Shown here: positions 27,901 to 41,500 of the stretch, piece after piece
How positions within the stretch are numbered: the first letter of the stretch is position 1
Layout: every line of letters begins with the position of its first letter
NCBI RefSeq assembly: GCF_902686445.1
Contig: NC_062218.1
Location: 135,579,241-135,643,240 of the forward strand
Length of the DNA stretch: 64,000 bases
DNA from: Sciurus carolinensis
Lineage: Eukaryota; Chordata; Mammalia; Rodentia; Sciuridae
Direction: 5' to 3'
Notes under the pieces: generated by a model
The model's database searches: none
What the model saw: the letters and a program-made list of their open reading frames with translations, nothing else
Told to the model about the DNA's origin: nothing
Made by a program: the position numbers and the translations under genes

Positions 27901-30900
27901 CTCTGTCTACTTTATCTCCCAGATCCACTCCCCTCGAATTGGCTCAAGAAACAAGTTGCTCATTCAACCTAGCTTCTTCCGGCACCTGGTGTGCCAAGAT
28001 CCAGAGGAGCCATTGCATCCACACCATAGCCACTTTTCAGAGAAGCTCATGGACTCCAGAAAGGTTGAGCCAATCAGTCTGAGGTCTGCAGGGTGGGAAC
28101 ACAGTTATGACATCCTTTATCCCTTTCCTGTGCAAAGGATAGGTATATAGGGAAGGAGGCAGGGAGGCTAGTGGGGGCTACTGTGGGAGGGAAGCTGAGT
28201 TCTGGGGAGAAGGGTGGAAAGCCTGGAGAGACGGCTCAGAGCGCAAAGGTTCACATGCTCATTGTTGCTTTATAGAGTCTAGGCAGGTAAGAAAACAGGC
28301 GAGATTGGATGGATGAGGCGAGCATAGAGAATGGTGGGGCTTGGGTGAACGGGGGGGCAGCTACACCAGCTGAATGGGGTGCTACATTCACTCCATGCAG
28401 GGCAATCCCACATATTATTTCAAGGAAATCTGGAAATTCAAATTTTACAAAAAATTTTTGGCTTCATAAGAATTCCAACCAATTATTTGCCCATGGGTAA
28501 CCATTGTCCAGCCTCTGTTCTCTATGGAAACAAAGGAGGGTCCACCCTACAGCCCAGTAGGCAGCTGTCAAGGACACTGGAGGTAGAGCACTTGCTTAGC
28601 ATGCATCAGGCCCTGGGTTCGGTCCCCAGAACTGCCAAAAAAGAAGCTGGGAAATCAAGTGGGAGTAGACTGGGGAGGAAGCAAGCAGGTGACTCCATCA
28701 GACCAAGGACGGAGCAGGAGCTTGGTCTGGATGTGGTCCAGCAGCCACAGGGATCCCTGCCGTGTGCGGGGCGAGGTAGAGTACCCTTAACGTCAGCTGC
28801 TGTGAGCTATCTCATCACCCTGTCCCAAGGTGGCCATCATGGAGTTCCAACCTTGCTTTGACCATCACCTTTCTGGTATGCCTCATGCTGCTCGAGCTCC
28901 ACCCACTCCAAGATTGGCACCCAAATACGCTGGCAATGGGGGCCCCAGCCTGTCTGCTATTTCCAGTGCCTTGCACCAGACCAGCACCATGTGCCTGAGC
29001 CATTGACCCAAGGCCAGAGCGGCTCAGGCAGACGTAGCAGATTCCCTGATTCCATACTCCATCCTCCCACGCCCAGGGGGAGTCAAGGCCCTTTATTCCC
29101 CTCCACCCCAACTAGAAGCAATTTTTCCTGATACCTGACAGAGTAATCATGTTTCTCCCCACCAATGAATGTGTAATTTAAGCAGGTATTTGGGATCGGT
29201 TCAAAGGCTTAGCACTGTAAACACCACCTCTCCCAGCCATGATGTGTAATGTGGACATAGGTGTAATTGCTTCCAGGACACCCAGGCTATTCACTGAGCA
29301 TGCTCCAGCCCCAAAATAGAAGCCAGCTGGTTCCATAGCCTCATAGAATCACACGGCCCAAAGGAACCTGGGAGATTTTCTAGGCCAAAGGTGACAACCT
29401 CAGAAGCCCATACAGAGCTGGGAGATTACCTCCTCAGGGCAACCAGCCAGGTGTGAGGTGGTAGGGAGAAGTAGAGCCTGTGGCCCTGGGGTAGTGCCCA
29501 GCTAAGAAAGAAGTTGGTACTGAAGGTATTGCCGGGCAGGAGTGCAGGGCAGGAGCTGTGAGATCTCCAACGTCTCAAATAAATTCCAAACTCTGGATGT
29601 TGATGTGAAATGTCACCTTGTTTAAATGTCACAACCAATTAAGATATTTGAAAGCTTGGGGGTTGGGGGAAGTTGTTTGAGGGGGTTTTGTTTTGCTTCA
29701 TTTTTAACTGCATGGACCAAACTTGACTCCAGGAAAGACAATACCCAAGCCCAACCCTTCACTTTTCAGCTAAGGAGTGGACAGGGACACAGCGCAGGCA
29801 AGGCTATGGAACAAGTAATACGGGTCCCTGACCTTGGTGCAGGCTCCTAGGCAAAACTCATATAGATTGCCAGGCATGATGGCACAAGCCTGTAATCTCA
29901 GCAACTGGGGAGGCTGAGGCAGGAGAATCACAAGTTCAAATTCAGCCTCAGCAACTTAGTGAGGCCCTAAGCAACTATGCGAGACGCTGGCTCTTAATTT
30001 AAATATATATTTAAAAGAGGCTGGGATATGGCCCTGGGTCATTCTGGGGTACAGAAAAAAACCCCTTCAGCTTGCAACGAGTATGCAGTAGGTGACTACA
30101 AAGCCCACTCTACAAAGTGCCCCAGATCCCAGGATCCCTGGGGAGAATACTATGCCATAGGCAGCAGCTAGGCTGACCCCTAAGCATGGAAGACCCTTTC
30201 TTTCCTCGCCCTGAGGCAGGGAATTCAAGTTTGGGAAATTGCTAGGCCCTGGACAGGCTTGCTGCAGCCCATGTGTTTGCAAACAGCCTGGCCTGAGAAA
30301 TCAGAACCATATGGAGCCGACCTGCCTGGAGGAGGCTGCCTGCCCACCCCTCGATCTCTAGCCAGCCCTAATGAAGCCTAGGAGGAGGTTCGGGAGCCTT
30401 CACACAGGAATGCACTCTTCCCAGGCTAGGACCTCAGACCCCACCAGCCTTGTAATTTGATGAATTGTCAACATCTGGGGCATAATTACTAGGCCCTGGA
30501 CTGATAATCCCGGTAAGCCCCCTCATCCAGGGGCCCCATCCCTGTGCATTTTGAGGTCTCCATTTCCCCGACAGGAGCTGTCAGCATTAATTACAACCAG
30601 AAAGCTAGACAGTCACCCAGCTCTGGCCTCTTGGAGCATTTACTCCTGTTTGCATCTACACACGGCCAGCTTGTTGATTTAATTCAATTCTATAGGTGTT
30701 CCAGCCCATATCTGGGAAGGTTAAGCCACAATCAAAAGGACAGAGTCTCAGCCTAGACCCTGGTCTGTCCTGCCTTCATCTTTGCCTTGATGGAATTAAT
30801 GGGAACAAACAGGGCCTACCCTGGACCTTTCCCCAGCAGGGAGTAAATAGACCAGCACAGCTTTCACTGGTTGATAAGTATTGCAAAGTCCCAGGGATAG

Positions 30901-32498
30901 AGACACAAAAGCCATGTCCCAAACTTTTTTTACCAAGAAACCTCCCCCTAAGCCAGGTACAATGGCACTTGCCTGTAATCCCAAGCTACTCATAAGACTG
31001 AGGTAGGGGGATCACAAGTTCAAGACCAGACTAAATAACTTAGTAAGACTCTGTCTCAAAATAAATTTAAAAGGGCTGGGCACATAGAGCACTTGCCTAG
31101 CATGTGTGAGGCCTGGTTCCATCTTGGGTCCTGCGATCAATCCATCAGTAGAAAGAAACCTCTCCTCTACAGCCATACTTGTTCATATTTCTCAAAAGAT
31201 GGCTCTGTAGAACCCTGCTTAGGAAAAGCTCATTAGGGGGAAGGACAGTGGGAACAAATCCCCAAGGTAACAGATGTCAACAGGCAGAGCAGCCTGGCAT
31301 CCCTCTGCTGGCCACACAGAGGTCACTTCCAGCACTGACCCTGCCAGGCCAATGCAGACTCCAGGTCCATGCCTGCTTGCCCACGGGCCACATGTCTTTG
31401 GTTAGTCTGGGAGAGGAGGAGGCAGGGGAGAATGACCTGGGACTCAACTTGAGCTTGTCCTGGCTGCCATTTTACAAATGAGATAACTGAGGCTCTGGGA
31501 CACGTGGATCCCCGAGTGAGACAAGGGACTGAGCCAGTGCTGGAGGCTTTGTTTCTTCTCCCTCATGTGCAGCCCAGGGTTTTGTTTGCTTCTTGCACAT
31601 CCAGAAACATCCTGGAGGACAGCTGAGCTCCTCAGGGAAAGAGAGAGTTAAAGCAGGCCAAGGCTGGTAAGCAGCTGTGGGGTTTTCGCCGTGGGCAGAG
31701 GGCGTTGAAAACCTCTGGTGGATTCCACGGCTTTGATCAGGCGGGGCTGGAGCGCCCACAGCCATGGTGGTGTGGCGGCTGTAAATGAGGAAGCTAAAGC
31801 TCAGAGAAGGGATTTGAACCCAGGTCCAACAAGGTCCAAGCCTGTGGCCTTCACTATGTGAGCTGCTGGTACTCCTGCCCACCCCCAGCGATTTTTCTTT
31901 CTGTTGTTGGAGACGTGAGGAGAGCAGCAAGTCAACAGGTCAGCACCCTGTGACTGAGGCAGGGAAGGGCTACCTTGATAAGAGAGACACCCCTATCCCA
32001 CCACAAAGGCATGTGTCTGCCCAGTCTGGGGGTTCTACCCTTCCAGAACAGCCCCTGTTCTGCTCAGAACTGGCTGGTTATTGGTTTGGACACTCAGTCT
32101 AGACCCTGCCCTGCTCCTCAGTTCAACCTGACCATTTACCCCCACCCCATATTGGATCTTGGTTCCCCAAGGTGTGCGTCCCTCTCTCAAAAGCACTAAA
32201 AACCAGGTTAAACCCTTTTCTAGCCCACGGAAACGCCTAGTTTTACACATCATTCACAGAACTTCACACCTCAGTTTCTTTGTCTTGACTCAGCCAGACC
32301 CTAAGATAAGACCATGCAGCAAGCCACTCCAAGCCACAGAGACAGAATTCATTCAGAGGCCTGGGGACAGCTTTCTTATTCAGGTGTCATCACAGATGAA
32401 TCCATGGCCACCAATACAGACCAAGGCCAAAGATGTTGGTCAGCTCCATCCCAAAGACCAGGTTCTGGCACTTTCTTCTCTGTCAGTATTTACACATG

Positions 32499-32553
<55 letters not shown>

Positions 32554-35500
32554 AGGAATGGACACACCATTAGCTCCAGGCTCAGGTTCCAGTGGAACTG
32601 GAATTGACTTTCCTTCAACCCCACAGTAGGCATTTCCAAGAACTCTGTTTATACCACACCTCTGTCTTTTTTGGGAAACTATACTTTAGTTAGTTAGTTA
32701 GTTAGTTGGTTAGTTAGTTAGTTGACAGTGCTGGGGATCAAATTCAGGGCCCTGCCCATGCTAGGCAAGTGCTCCACCAGAGCCACATCCCCAGCCCTTT
32801 TTACTTTTTATTTTGAGACAGGGTCTTGCTAATTTGCCCAGGCTGACCTTGAACTTATGATCCTCCTGCCTCAGCCTCCCAAGTAGCTTGGGTTACAGCT
32901 GTGCACTATTATTCCTGAATCCCTACACATTTTTTTTCTTTGCCTCTTTATATTTATTTATTTATTTCCTATTCACTTTTTTAAAACCCCAAGTTCTAAA
33001 AGTCACACACTCTATCTTCTCAATTACAAGCGGAGTCCTTGATGGGAAAGTTGGCTTTCTGACGCTTGAGGGGCTTCTCACACTCATGAAAGAAGCCATG
33101 GGGACCAAGGATTTACCATCAATGACCCACCAAGGACAGTCTCAGAGTTGGCAGAGGACAGCGTTGAGCCCAGGAAACAGAAGCTCTATGGTCACTCTAA
33201 GCTGAGATCTGACCACCAAACAGTTCCAGGGACACTGAGACGCCTCCTCTGGGGTGGAGACCAAGGGAACATCCTGGGCTCCCTTCTGCAGACACTTCTA
33301 GAAAAGTGAAGCACCATGATTCTGTGGGATTCATGACAATCCATCAGACATCCTGGAACTGGGTCCAGGGACCCAGCAATGATCCCAAGGCAGTCCCAGT
33401 CCTGGAAGGGGCCAAAATAGGACACAGGTGCCCTGGAGAGACATTGGGACCTAGGGGGTACCCAGGCCTGGAGTGGGGAGAGGGCATTTGGGCACCAGGA
33501 CTAGGAGGTCTGGATGTTTTCCTCCAAGAGTGAGGCTCCATAGAGAACCTAAAGCGGGAGATCACTGCAATCAGATTTGCAGTCTAGAAAGTTCTCCAGG
33601 GCAATGTGTGGACTACAGGTATTGGGAAGGGGCCTAGAGACAACGCCCAGGCAATTTAACCATAAGGTTTACTGCATCCTAGTTCTCCCTGCGTAACAAG
33701 AAGAGAAAGCTTTATTTAGTCCCAATCTCTACCTTTTTCGGGGGGAGGGGACGGGTACTGGAGATTGGACTCAGGAGCACTCGACCACTGAGCCACATCC
33801 CCAACCCTATTTTGTATTTTATTTAGAGACAGGGTCTCACTGAGTTTCTTAGCCCCTTAGTTTTACTGAGGCTGGCTTTGAACTCGTGGTCCTCTGGCCC
33901 AGCCTCCCCAGCTCCTGGGAGTATAGGCGTGCACCACCATACCAGACTTACCTTCACCATTTTTAACTCTTGGTTTGCATTATGGCATTTTTAGTCCATG
34001 TGCTGTATGGGAGTCAGGTGTGGTTTGCACTGTTGGACTCAGTTTGGCACAACACACCATGCTTACAGGGCCTGAGCATGGTCTGTGGTGGTGACCACAC
34101 TGGAAGAGTAACTGGAGGCCAGTGGCAAGCACTGTCCAGGATGCAGAGGGAGCAACAGAGACTTACAAGGCCAGACTAGAGGGGAGAGGGTGGCCAGGAA
34201 CTGAGACTTTGGTACTAGCCTTGGATGAGACCTTCCCCTCATCGGGTCTCAGATTTCTTCTCAGTAAGATGGCAATTAAGACCTACCCTAGCAGCAACTT
34301 GGGAGGCGAAGGTAGGAGGATCAGGAGATCAAAGCCAACCTCAGAAAAGTGATAAAATAAAATACAAAATAGGCCTGGAGATGTGACTCAGTGGTCGAGT
34401 GTTCCTGAGTTCCATCCCCGACACCAAAAAATAAGAACTACCCTACAGGGTTGTCACAGTGATTAAGGCTATATGTGGGGACCACAGAGAACTCCCAGCA
34501 GAGACCCTGGCTGGCACTGGGCCCAGTGTATGTTGTAGCAGCCTAGAGGGTTGGGCCTGGGTGAGGTGTCCACAGCAGAGACACCCAACAGGACACAGCC
34601 CTGAAGAGGCCTAGCAGAGCCTGAGAGTAGGGGGTTGAGGAGGGGCAAGGCCCAATTTAGTGGGCTGCCAAAGGCAGGAGTCTTGGGCATGTGGATCCAG
34701 GGATCACAACAGCCAGGACCTGGCAAGAGGAGCATGGCCAACTAGGGCAGCTCCTGGTGACTGGAACTGTGCCTGTGGCTGGGACCAAAGCCCTGACCAA
34801 GATCCCCCAGGACCTGGACCCCCAAGGCTTTGGAATGACCCCAATAGCCTCTCCTGGGATCCCAGCTGTCCCCAGGCCATCATTCTGATGTCCAAACTCT
34901 CAGCTGACCATGAGGCTGATGGCTGAAAGCACTTAGTTGCCAGTTTTCAGAATTGCTCTGGTTTCCTGGACACACACAAGGCCCTAGCAACAAGCCCTCC
35001 CCAGTGTGGCTACGTCACCTGGGAAATTGTCAGATCAGCTGTTTCCTCTGAAAGCAGTCTGGAGCTCAAGCCAGAGAAGTCAGCAGTTTGTTCTAGTTTG
35101 GAATATATTTTCAAATACTCAAAAAAAAAAAAAAAAAAATTCAACCCCAAATCACTTCTGGTTCAAGCATTTCAGATGAGGGATACCCAACCTGTATTTG
35201 CATGACCCTAATGTATTATCTTGGGAAATGGGACCCACGTCTAAATACAAATTCATTTGTTTCATATGCAGCCTGAAGGTAATGTATGAAATATTCCTAA
35301 TAATTTAATGCATGAAACAAAATTTCACAGTGTGGAATTTTCCACTTGTGGCATTGTGGCTCAAAAAGAGTTGGATTTTGGAGCATTGTGGAGTTCAGAC
35401 TTTCAGATAAGGGATGATCAGCCTGTATCTCAAAATCCAGGGGAAAAAATCTGAAATCCAAAATAGCCTGGTCCTAAGTTTTTCAGATAAGGCATTCTAA

Positions 35501-38500
35501 ACCTGGATGTGTACCTACACATACTGTTTTGCTCTGTTTCCTTAGATTGACCAGCACACACATGCTCCATGCCAGGCCTCATCCGAGCACTGGAGACAGG
35601 GGATCAGTCCCTCTTCCTGACTCTACTGGAGAGGACTTGTGTAGACCACACATTAGCCATATGTCATGTCACGTGCAGCTCTTAGAATATATGTTCTGGG
35701 AACAGGGACAGATGGCCTGACTCTGGGAAGCACAGAAACTTGGAGGCTTTGCAGGAGAGGAGGAAACTGAGAGGAAATGTACAAACTGGGGAGAGTGGGC
35801 AGTATGTGCAAGACTCAGAAGTGTGGAGTTGCAGAAAATGCTGTTAGGGTCAAAAGTGAAGTACATGTGGGAATGAGGGGACAATGGCTGGAAGAAGGAG
35901 CAGACCAAAGAGCCCTGTCTGCAGGATTCCCCCCTGTTGCATTCCTCTGCAGCCCTACCCAGAGGGGAAGCTGGGTGGGGCTTTTGTAAGGCTCCAATGC
36001 CATGGTCACTGGCCCTCTGCAGACACCGGAAACCCTGGAGGTGGCTGAGATGCCCATTTCTCAGGACTTGCCATGTGACTTCTCTTAGCCTTTACTTTTG
36101 ATTATAGAGGCTGCAGTCATGCAAGATGCTCCTTTGAGTTTCATCCAGTTACAAGTGACAGAAACTCAATTCAAGCTGGCTCACAAACAGAAGTGTGCAG
36201 GGGTAGTTGCAGCGCCAGGCCCTCAGCCCTGTCTTACTCTCTGTCTCTCAGCTCTGCTTTCTGCTCTGTTGGCTCCTTTTCAAGTCACATGGTGACCTCC
36301 CCAGAGCTCTAGGCTCAGCCCCATTGCAAACAAAGAGCCCTCTTTCCCCTAAAGGCCACAATTCGAAGTCCCAGGTATGACACTCATGGCTCAGCTTGGG
36401 CCACAGGCTCATGCCTGCACCTGTCACCTTGGCCAAGAGAGTGTGGCCATGTGCCACCCCCAGCAACCAATGGGGTGTTATCTAGACAAGAACTTGGAGG
36501 ACTCTGTTGTCAGAGGAGGAGATTCTGGGCAACAGACAATGCCCACCCCATTCCACATGGGATGTACTCAGACCTCTGGGCTCAGGATAGTCTTCATTTT
36601 CTTATCACTAAACAGTGTTTCTGGGTCATACAACATGGAGGAAATGCCATTCCCATGTGTGACCTTTGCTCTCTCTCATTTTCCAGGGACCCCTGGGTCT
36701 GGATGGCAAGCCCGTAAGTAATGACTAAGAATTCCTAGGTGGTTCTGGGATGAGGCTATCACTGTGGAGCTGGGAGTGACCACAGGGCATCTGAGGGAAG
36801 GGGCCACTGGAAACCTGGTTCAGCTCAAAGAGAAGCCACTTGGGTGTCACATGAGCTCAAATTCATCTCTGCCATCTGTTGACTGCAACCACAACGAGGC
36901 CCCTTCAGCCTCCCAAGTCTAAAGTCTCTTGTCTCGAATGGGTGTATTCACTCCTCCCTCATAGGAATGTTGTGTGGGTTATGAAAAATGGTGGACAGCA
37001 TAGTCAGTCCTTGGTATCTAGTCAGCCCTCAAAGTCTGCAAGCCCCTCCCAATGGGCTACAAATATCTCTTGTTCATTCTCAAGACTTCCAAGGTGGGCA
37101 TTGGGCTGAAAAGTTCTCAACACCTGAGCCAGGATCTTATGGTCCATGGGTGTCTTTAGGAGATGATCAAGGTGCACAGGAAGATATAAACACAATTAAA
37201 TAAATAATTGGATGTAGATAGATAGATGGGCAACCAGACAGATGGATGTGTTGTTGGCTGGGTAGGTGGAGGGATGGATAGACGGATGGAAGGACAGATA
37301 ACAAGAAGGACAAATGAATGACTCATCCATCTGCGATGAGTGGATGGAGGCTGTGAGGGCTGCCTCTTCTGGAGACAAGACCTCTGTCTACTGCCTGCCT
37401 TGCAGATTCAATAGACACCTCAGGGTGGTAGTCTCCATTCCAGAATCTGGCACAGGTATGGGCTGAACAGTGAGGATCTGTGCCTTCTAGGAGAAGTGAC
37501 TAGAACATGTGCCAACTTTCCTGCTGTGAGGATGCCTATGGGCCCTTATTGGTGACCCCCAAACCCTCATCTTTCTCATGCTGAGGACTGAGGTGTGGAG
37601 TTTCCATAAAACCAGTGATAGCAGCTCTCATTAAGGGCTGACGGGCATGTGTGATTTTCCACCCAGTCACTCATCTCTGCCCAGCCTCACAGGCCCCTCT
37701 GCCCTCAAAGCCATGGGCAGCCAGAAGGGGATCCAGCCTAGCTCTCCTCACTCATGCCTGTTCTTTCTCCACCTTCCTTCCCCAGGGACTTCCAGGCCCC
37801 AAAGGGGAAAAGGTAAGTGCTGCTGGAGACTCTCCAGATATTGGAAGCTGATGCAGGAGGCCAGAAACCTGCCTCCAAAGCCCAGTTCCATACTGTGGCC
37901 TTGGGCAGGTCACAGTCCCTCCTAGAGCCTGTTTCCCCATCTATAAAATGGGACAAATAATGCTTACCTCCTAAAATGGTTATAAGACACATTTGATAAT
38001 ATACATGTCAGGAGGGTTGAACCTGAGTTCTGCCCAGAATGTCATATTTCAAAATAAATGAATAATGAAGAAGTGCTAAGAGAGCTTGGGGAAGTTGAAT
38101 TATGACTGTTACTGGTATTCTCTGTGGGGAGGACACCCTCTCAGGAAAACAGGTAGCAGAAAGCTGTCTTTGAAGCCTGCAGTAGTAAAAGTCACAGGCA
38201 GCATCCTGGAGAGCTAGGATTTGTGTGTCCCTGATGGTGGGATCAGAGGGAAAAAAGACCAGAACAGACTTAGGTGTTGCAGGGCCAACTGAGTGCCTCC
38301 AGAGAAGGTCCAGGAATGGCTGGGCCACATCCATCCCTGACCTGGAATTTAGAGATGGAGAAGCAAGAGCTTGGTGGATGGTGGACCCCAGTGTGATGTG
38401 GCCACTCAGGTAAGGGCAGACCAGGGTTCCAGGATACCATCAGGGCTGAGGAAGCCATGGAAACATAGGATTTGGTGTTCAGAGCCTCAGTTTTATATTC

Positions 38501-41500
38501 CAGCTCCATTACCAACTATGTGGCTTTAGGTAAGTTGCCTGGTTCTATGGGCCTCAATTAAAACCAGCCTCACAGACTCATGATCTGCTTGTTCTTTGTT
38601 GATGAGCAGACACAGGTGCAGTTGGTAGTGATCATGATTGCCTTCTCACTGGTTCTAGCTGATGTCACCAAGCCACAGAAATAATTCAAGCAGGGGCTTC
38701 AAGATGAGAGAGAAACTAGTGACTTGGTACCTGTTGCTACATAATGCACTGACCCAAAGCTTGATGGCTTTACATGACATTTAATCATTACCATCCCACA
38801 CTGTTCCAAGGTTCAGGAATTCTGAGAGGACATGATAGGAACAGATGTCCCTGATCCACCATGTCTGGGGTCTCAAATAGCTGGGAGCCAGCCATAGATA
38901 AGGGAGTACCTGAGTTTCGAGCCCTGAATCTGTTAGCTGTGGGCGAATTATTGACCTCTCTGTGACTCAGTTTCCTCACTGGAAATGAAGATAGAAATAG
39001 GGCCTGCCTATTGTTTTGTTAGAATTAAGTCAGACCATGTATATGAAGCACAGAGCACAGAGTAAATACGCAATAGGAAATGGGAACAATGCATGTACTG
39101 GTGATTTATCCCCTTGTTTTCGGTTTCTAGGGTGCACCAGGAGACTTTGGCCCCCGGGTAAGAATGGAGCACCACCTCCCTCACCCACCCCACATGGTTT
39201 GTTTCATATTATTATAACAAGGCATACCTAGCATTTCCTCTGGGTCCAGCTCCCCATAGCGTATCACAGACTGAGGGAGTGACACCATCCTCCCTGCCCA
39301 CTACAGCTACTGTGTGGAAGTCCCCACGGCACCCTGGTTTGGTCAAGGTTGCTACATCCCATCCAGATGGTGAATACCTGTTAGATTTCCCATTCCCCAA
39401 CCTCGTCAGCATGGGTGACCAGACAGTAGAACTGGCCCTGGTTCCAGATCAGAGACTGACCTTCCTGAGAACAGCTGGTGTCCCAAAAAAGGGAAGTCTC
39501 TGAGGCCAGTAGATCTGACCCCAAAGCTCAGCTCTGCCACCTACCAACCAAGTGACCTTGTACAAGTCACCTTTCCCTCTGAGACTCAGTTGCTCCAACC
39601 ATGAGTCTGGATGACAGCCCCTATCTCAAGTGGTGGCTGTGAAGATTTATTACAACCATAAAAGCATCCAGAGGCCAGTGGGGGACAGTAGATCTGCATC
39701 TCCTCCCAGACCACCTCTGCCCATCACGGTTCCCTGGGCTTAGGAGCTCAGAAGTAACTTGTGCTGAACCTGGGGTTTCCTCCAACAGAAATTGAACCTG
39801 AGGTGGGGTCCCCAAAGTGGGTCTTGGTAAAAGATCACCTAAGTAGCAGCCCTAGACAGGTACCCTGGTCATTTCCAGCATGGCCTGGGCAGGGAACCCT
39901 AACCAGAGAGGTTGAGAGATGGACATCAACTGCCCAGAGAAAGGCTGGATTGTACTTGTTTCTAAAAAGGTTGTGGGGTGGACACTGTCGTCCCCCAGGG
40001 TTAGTCACCCATGTCAATCATCTGCAAACACTGGAGGTAGGAATGGAATGGAGGATGAATGAGCCTCTTGGACCTGGAGGAGGGGAATTAAAAGAAAAGA
40101 AAAGAAAAGAAAGTAGTGGGGAGCTGGGGTTGTGGCTCAGTGGTGGAGCCCTTGCCTAGCATGCATAGGCACTGGGTTCCATCTTCAGTACTACATTACA
40201 AAACTAAATAAAATAAAGTTGGGGGGAAAAAAAGAAAGTAGGGAGCAGGGATACAGGGCAGAGAGTACAGGCTGGGCTTTGTGGCCAGGCTTGGCTCATG
40301 GCTCAGAGCCTGGTTTTTGTGAAATGAGGACAGTAGAGCCTACATCACAGAATGGTAGTGATCACAAGCTGGGAGCAGGGAAGGGGGCTAAGTTCCCACG
40401 ACAGAGCTCTCCTGTGCCGGGCCTCTGACGAGAAAGCAAGACCAGGGCCAGGGCTGCATAAAGTTGGTCATAGTTCCCTAAAGTCAAAGCAAGGGTGCTT
40501 CTGTTGTTTGGTGGCTGCTGAGAAAAATACACCCTCCCCTTTTTTATCTAAATAGGGATGGCTACTCTAACCACAGACTGGATATCCTCTGACCCCCAAG
40601 GTTATGGAAGAGCAGATTCCACCCACCCCAGCCCTTTCCCACTTCATGAATATCCTCCCTATTGCCCAATATTCCAGCCATCTATGAAACAACTTCCCCA
40701 AACCACCCCAGCCCCCAAAAAGTTTAATGACTTAAAACACTATCTGTCATTCTCTCTCATGGTCTCCTGGGTTGCTAGGGTCTCTCATGGGAGGCAGCTG
40801 TTTGGGAAACCAAGGTGATGGTTCCCTCACATGTTCACCATCAGTGCAGCTGTTGGCTGGCAACTTAGCTGGGAAGCATCCACTCATGACTCTCCACAGA
40901 TCTCCAGTTTCTCCCAATGGTGACTGGGTTTCTAGAGGGGATCCTAAGAGTAGCATCTCAAGAGGCAGGAAGTGGGAGCTGCCAGGCCTGTGAAGAGCTC
41001 TACCCAGAATGGACACAGCATTATTTCTACTGCATTCTGTTGTTCGAATCAGTCACGTGGCCCACCCAGAGTCAAGGGGGTAGAGAAATAGACGCTGGCT
41101 CTTGATAGGCTTGTAGAAGAGCCTATGGGCCAGAAACCAGCATAGCAGCCATCTTTGGAGTAGGCAGTCTGCACAACCAACAACCAAGCTACCTTTCTCT
41201 GAGTTAAGTGACTTTGCCTCCAGAAATAGCCTTGTGAATTTTTTAAATCCCCCTCCACTTTTCTGACCACCCGACCTTTTGCTGACTAGATGGTTTTCCC
41301 ACGGCTCAATCCGGGCTTTATAAGTAGAGACCATCCTGCGTACAGTCTCCGCGTCCTCAAGGTAGTCTGACTGAGTGAGGGGTCTGAGCCTGCTGGTTTG
41401 CTGTGCACCCCCATCCCCTCCTCACCCCACATTTCCAGGGTTAGACCTCAGTCATCCAATCCTTGAGGGAGGAGGAAGCCATGGCCCTGAGAGATGCTGA

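Larger units (their letters stand above)
18267..36686 (+). other. COL23A1: Intron 5 of COL23A1 (18.4 kb)
   Basis: The largest complete intron in the window. It contains several SINEs, MIR relics, antisense old L1 (22690-23260), two interrupted Tigger-like fossils (19733-20235, 24391-24950), a third complex Tigger block (35085-35515), a TG microsatellite and a TTAG tract. The stretches 25000-26560, 26720-28570 and 28650-29860 look largely unique; I found no exon in them. Possible regulatory patches are noted under findings. Confidence 0.85.
36714..37785 (+). other. COL23A1: Intron 6 of COL23A1
   Basis: Holds a MIR-like relic (about 36868-36995) and a degenerate GATA/GATG tract (37209-37345); the rest is unique. 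Confidence 0.85.
37813..39130 (+). other. COL23A1: Intron 7 of COL23A1
   Basis: Carries three MIR relics (37850-38000, 38465-38585, 38905-39085) and an unclassified old repeat (about 38725-38890). Confidence 0.8.
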
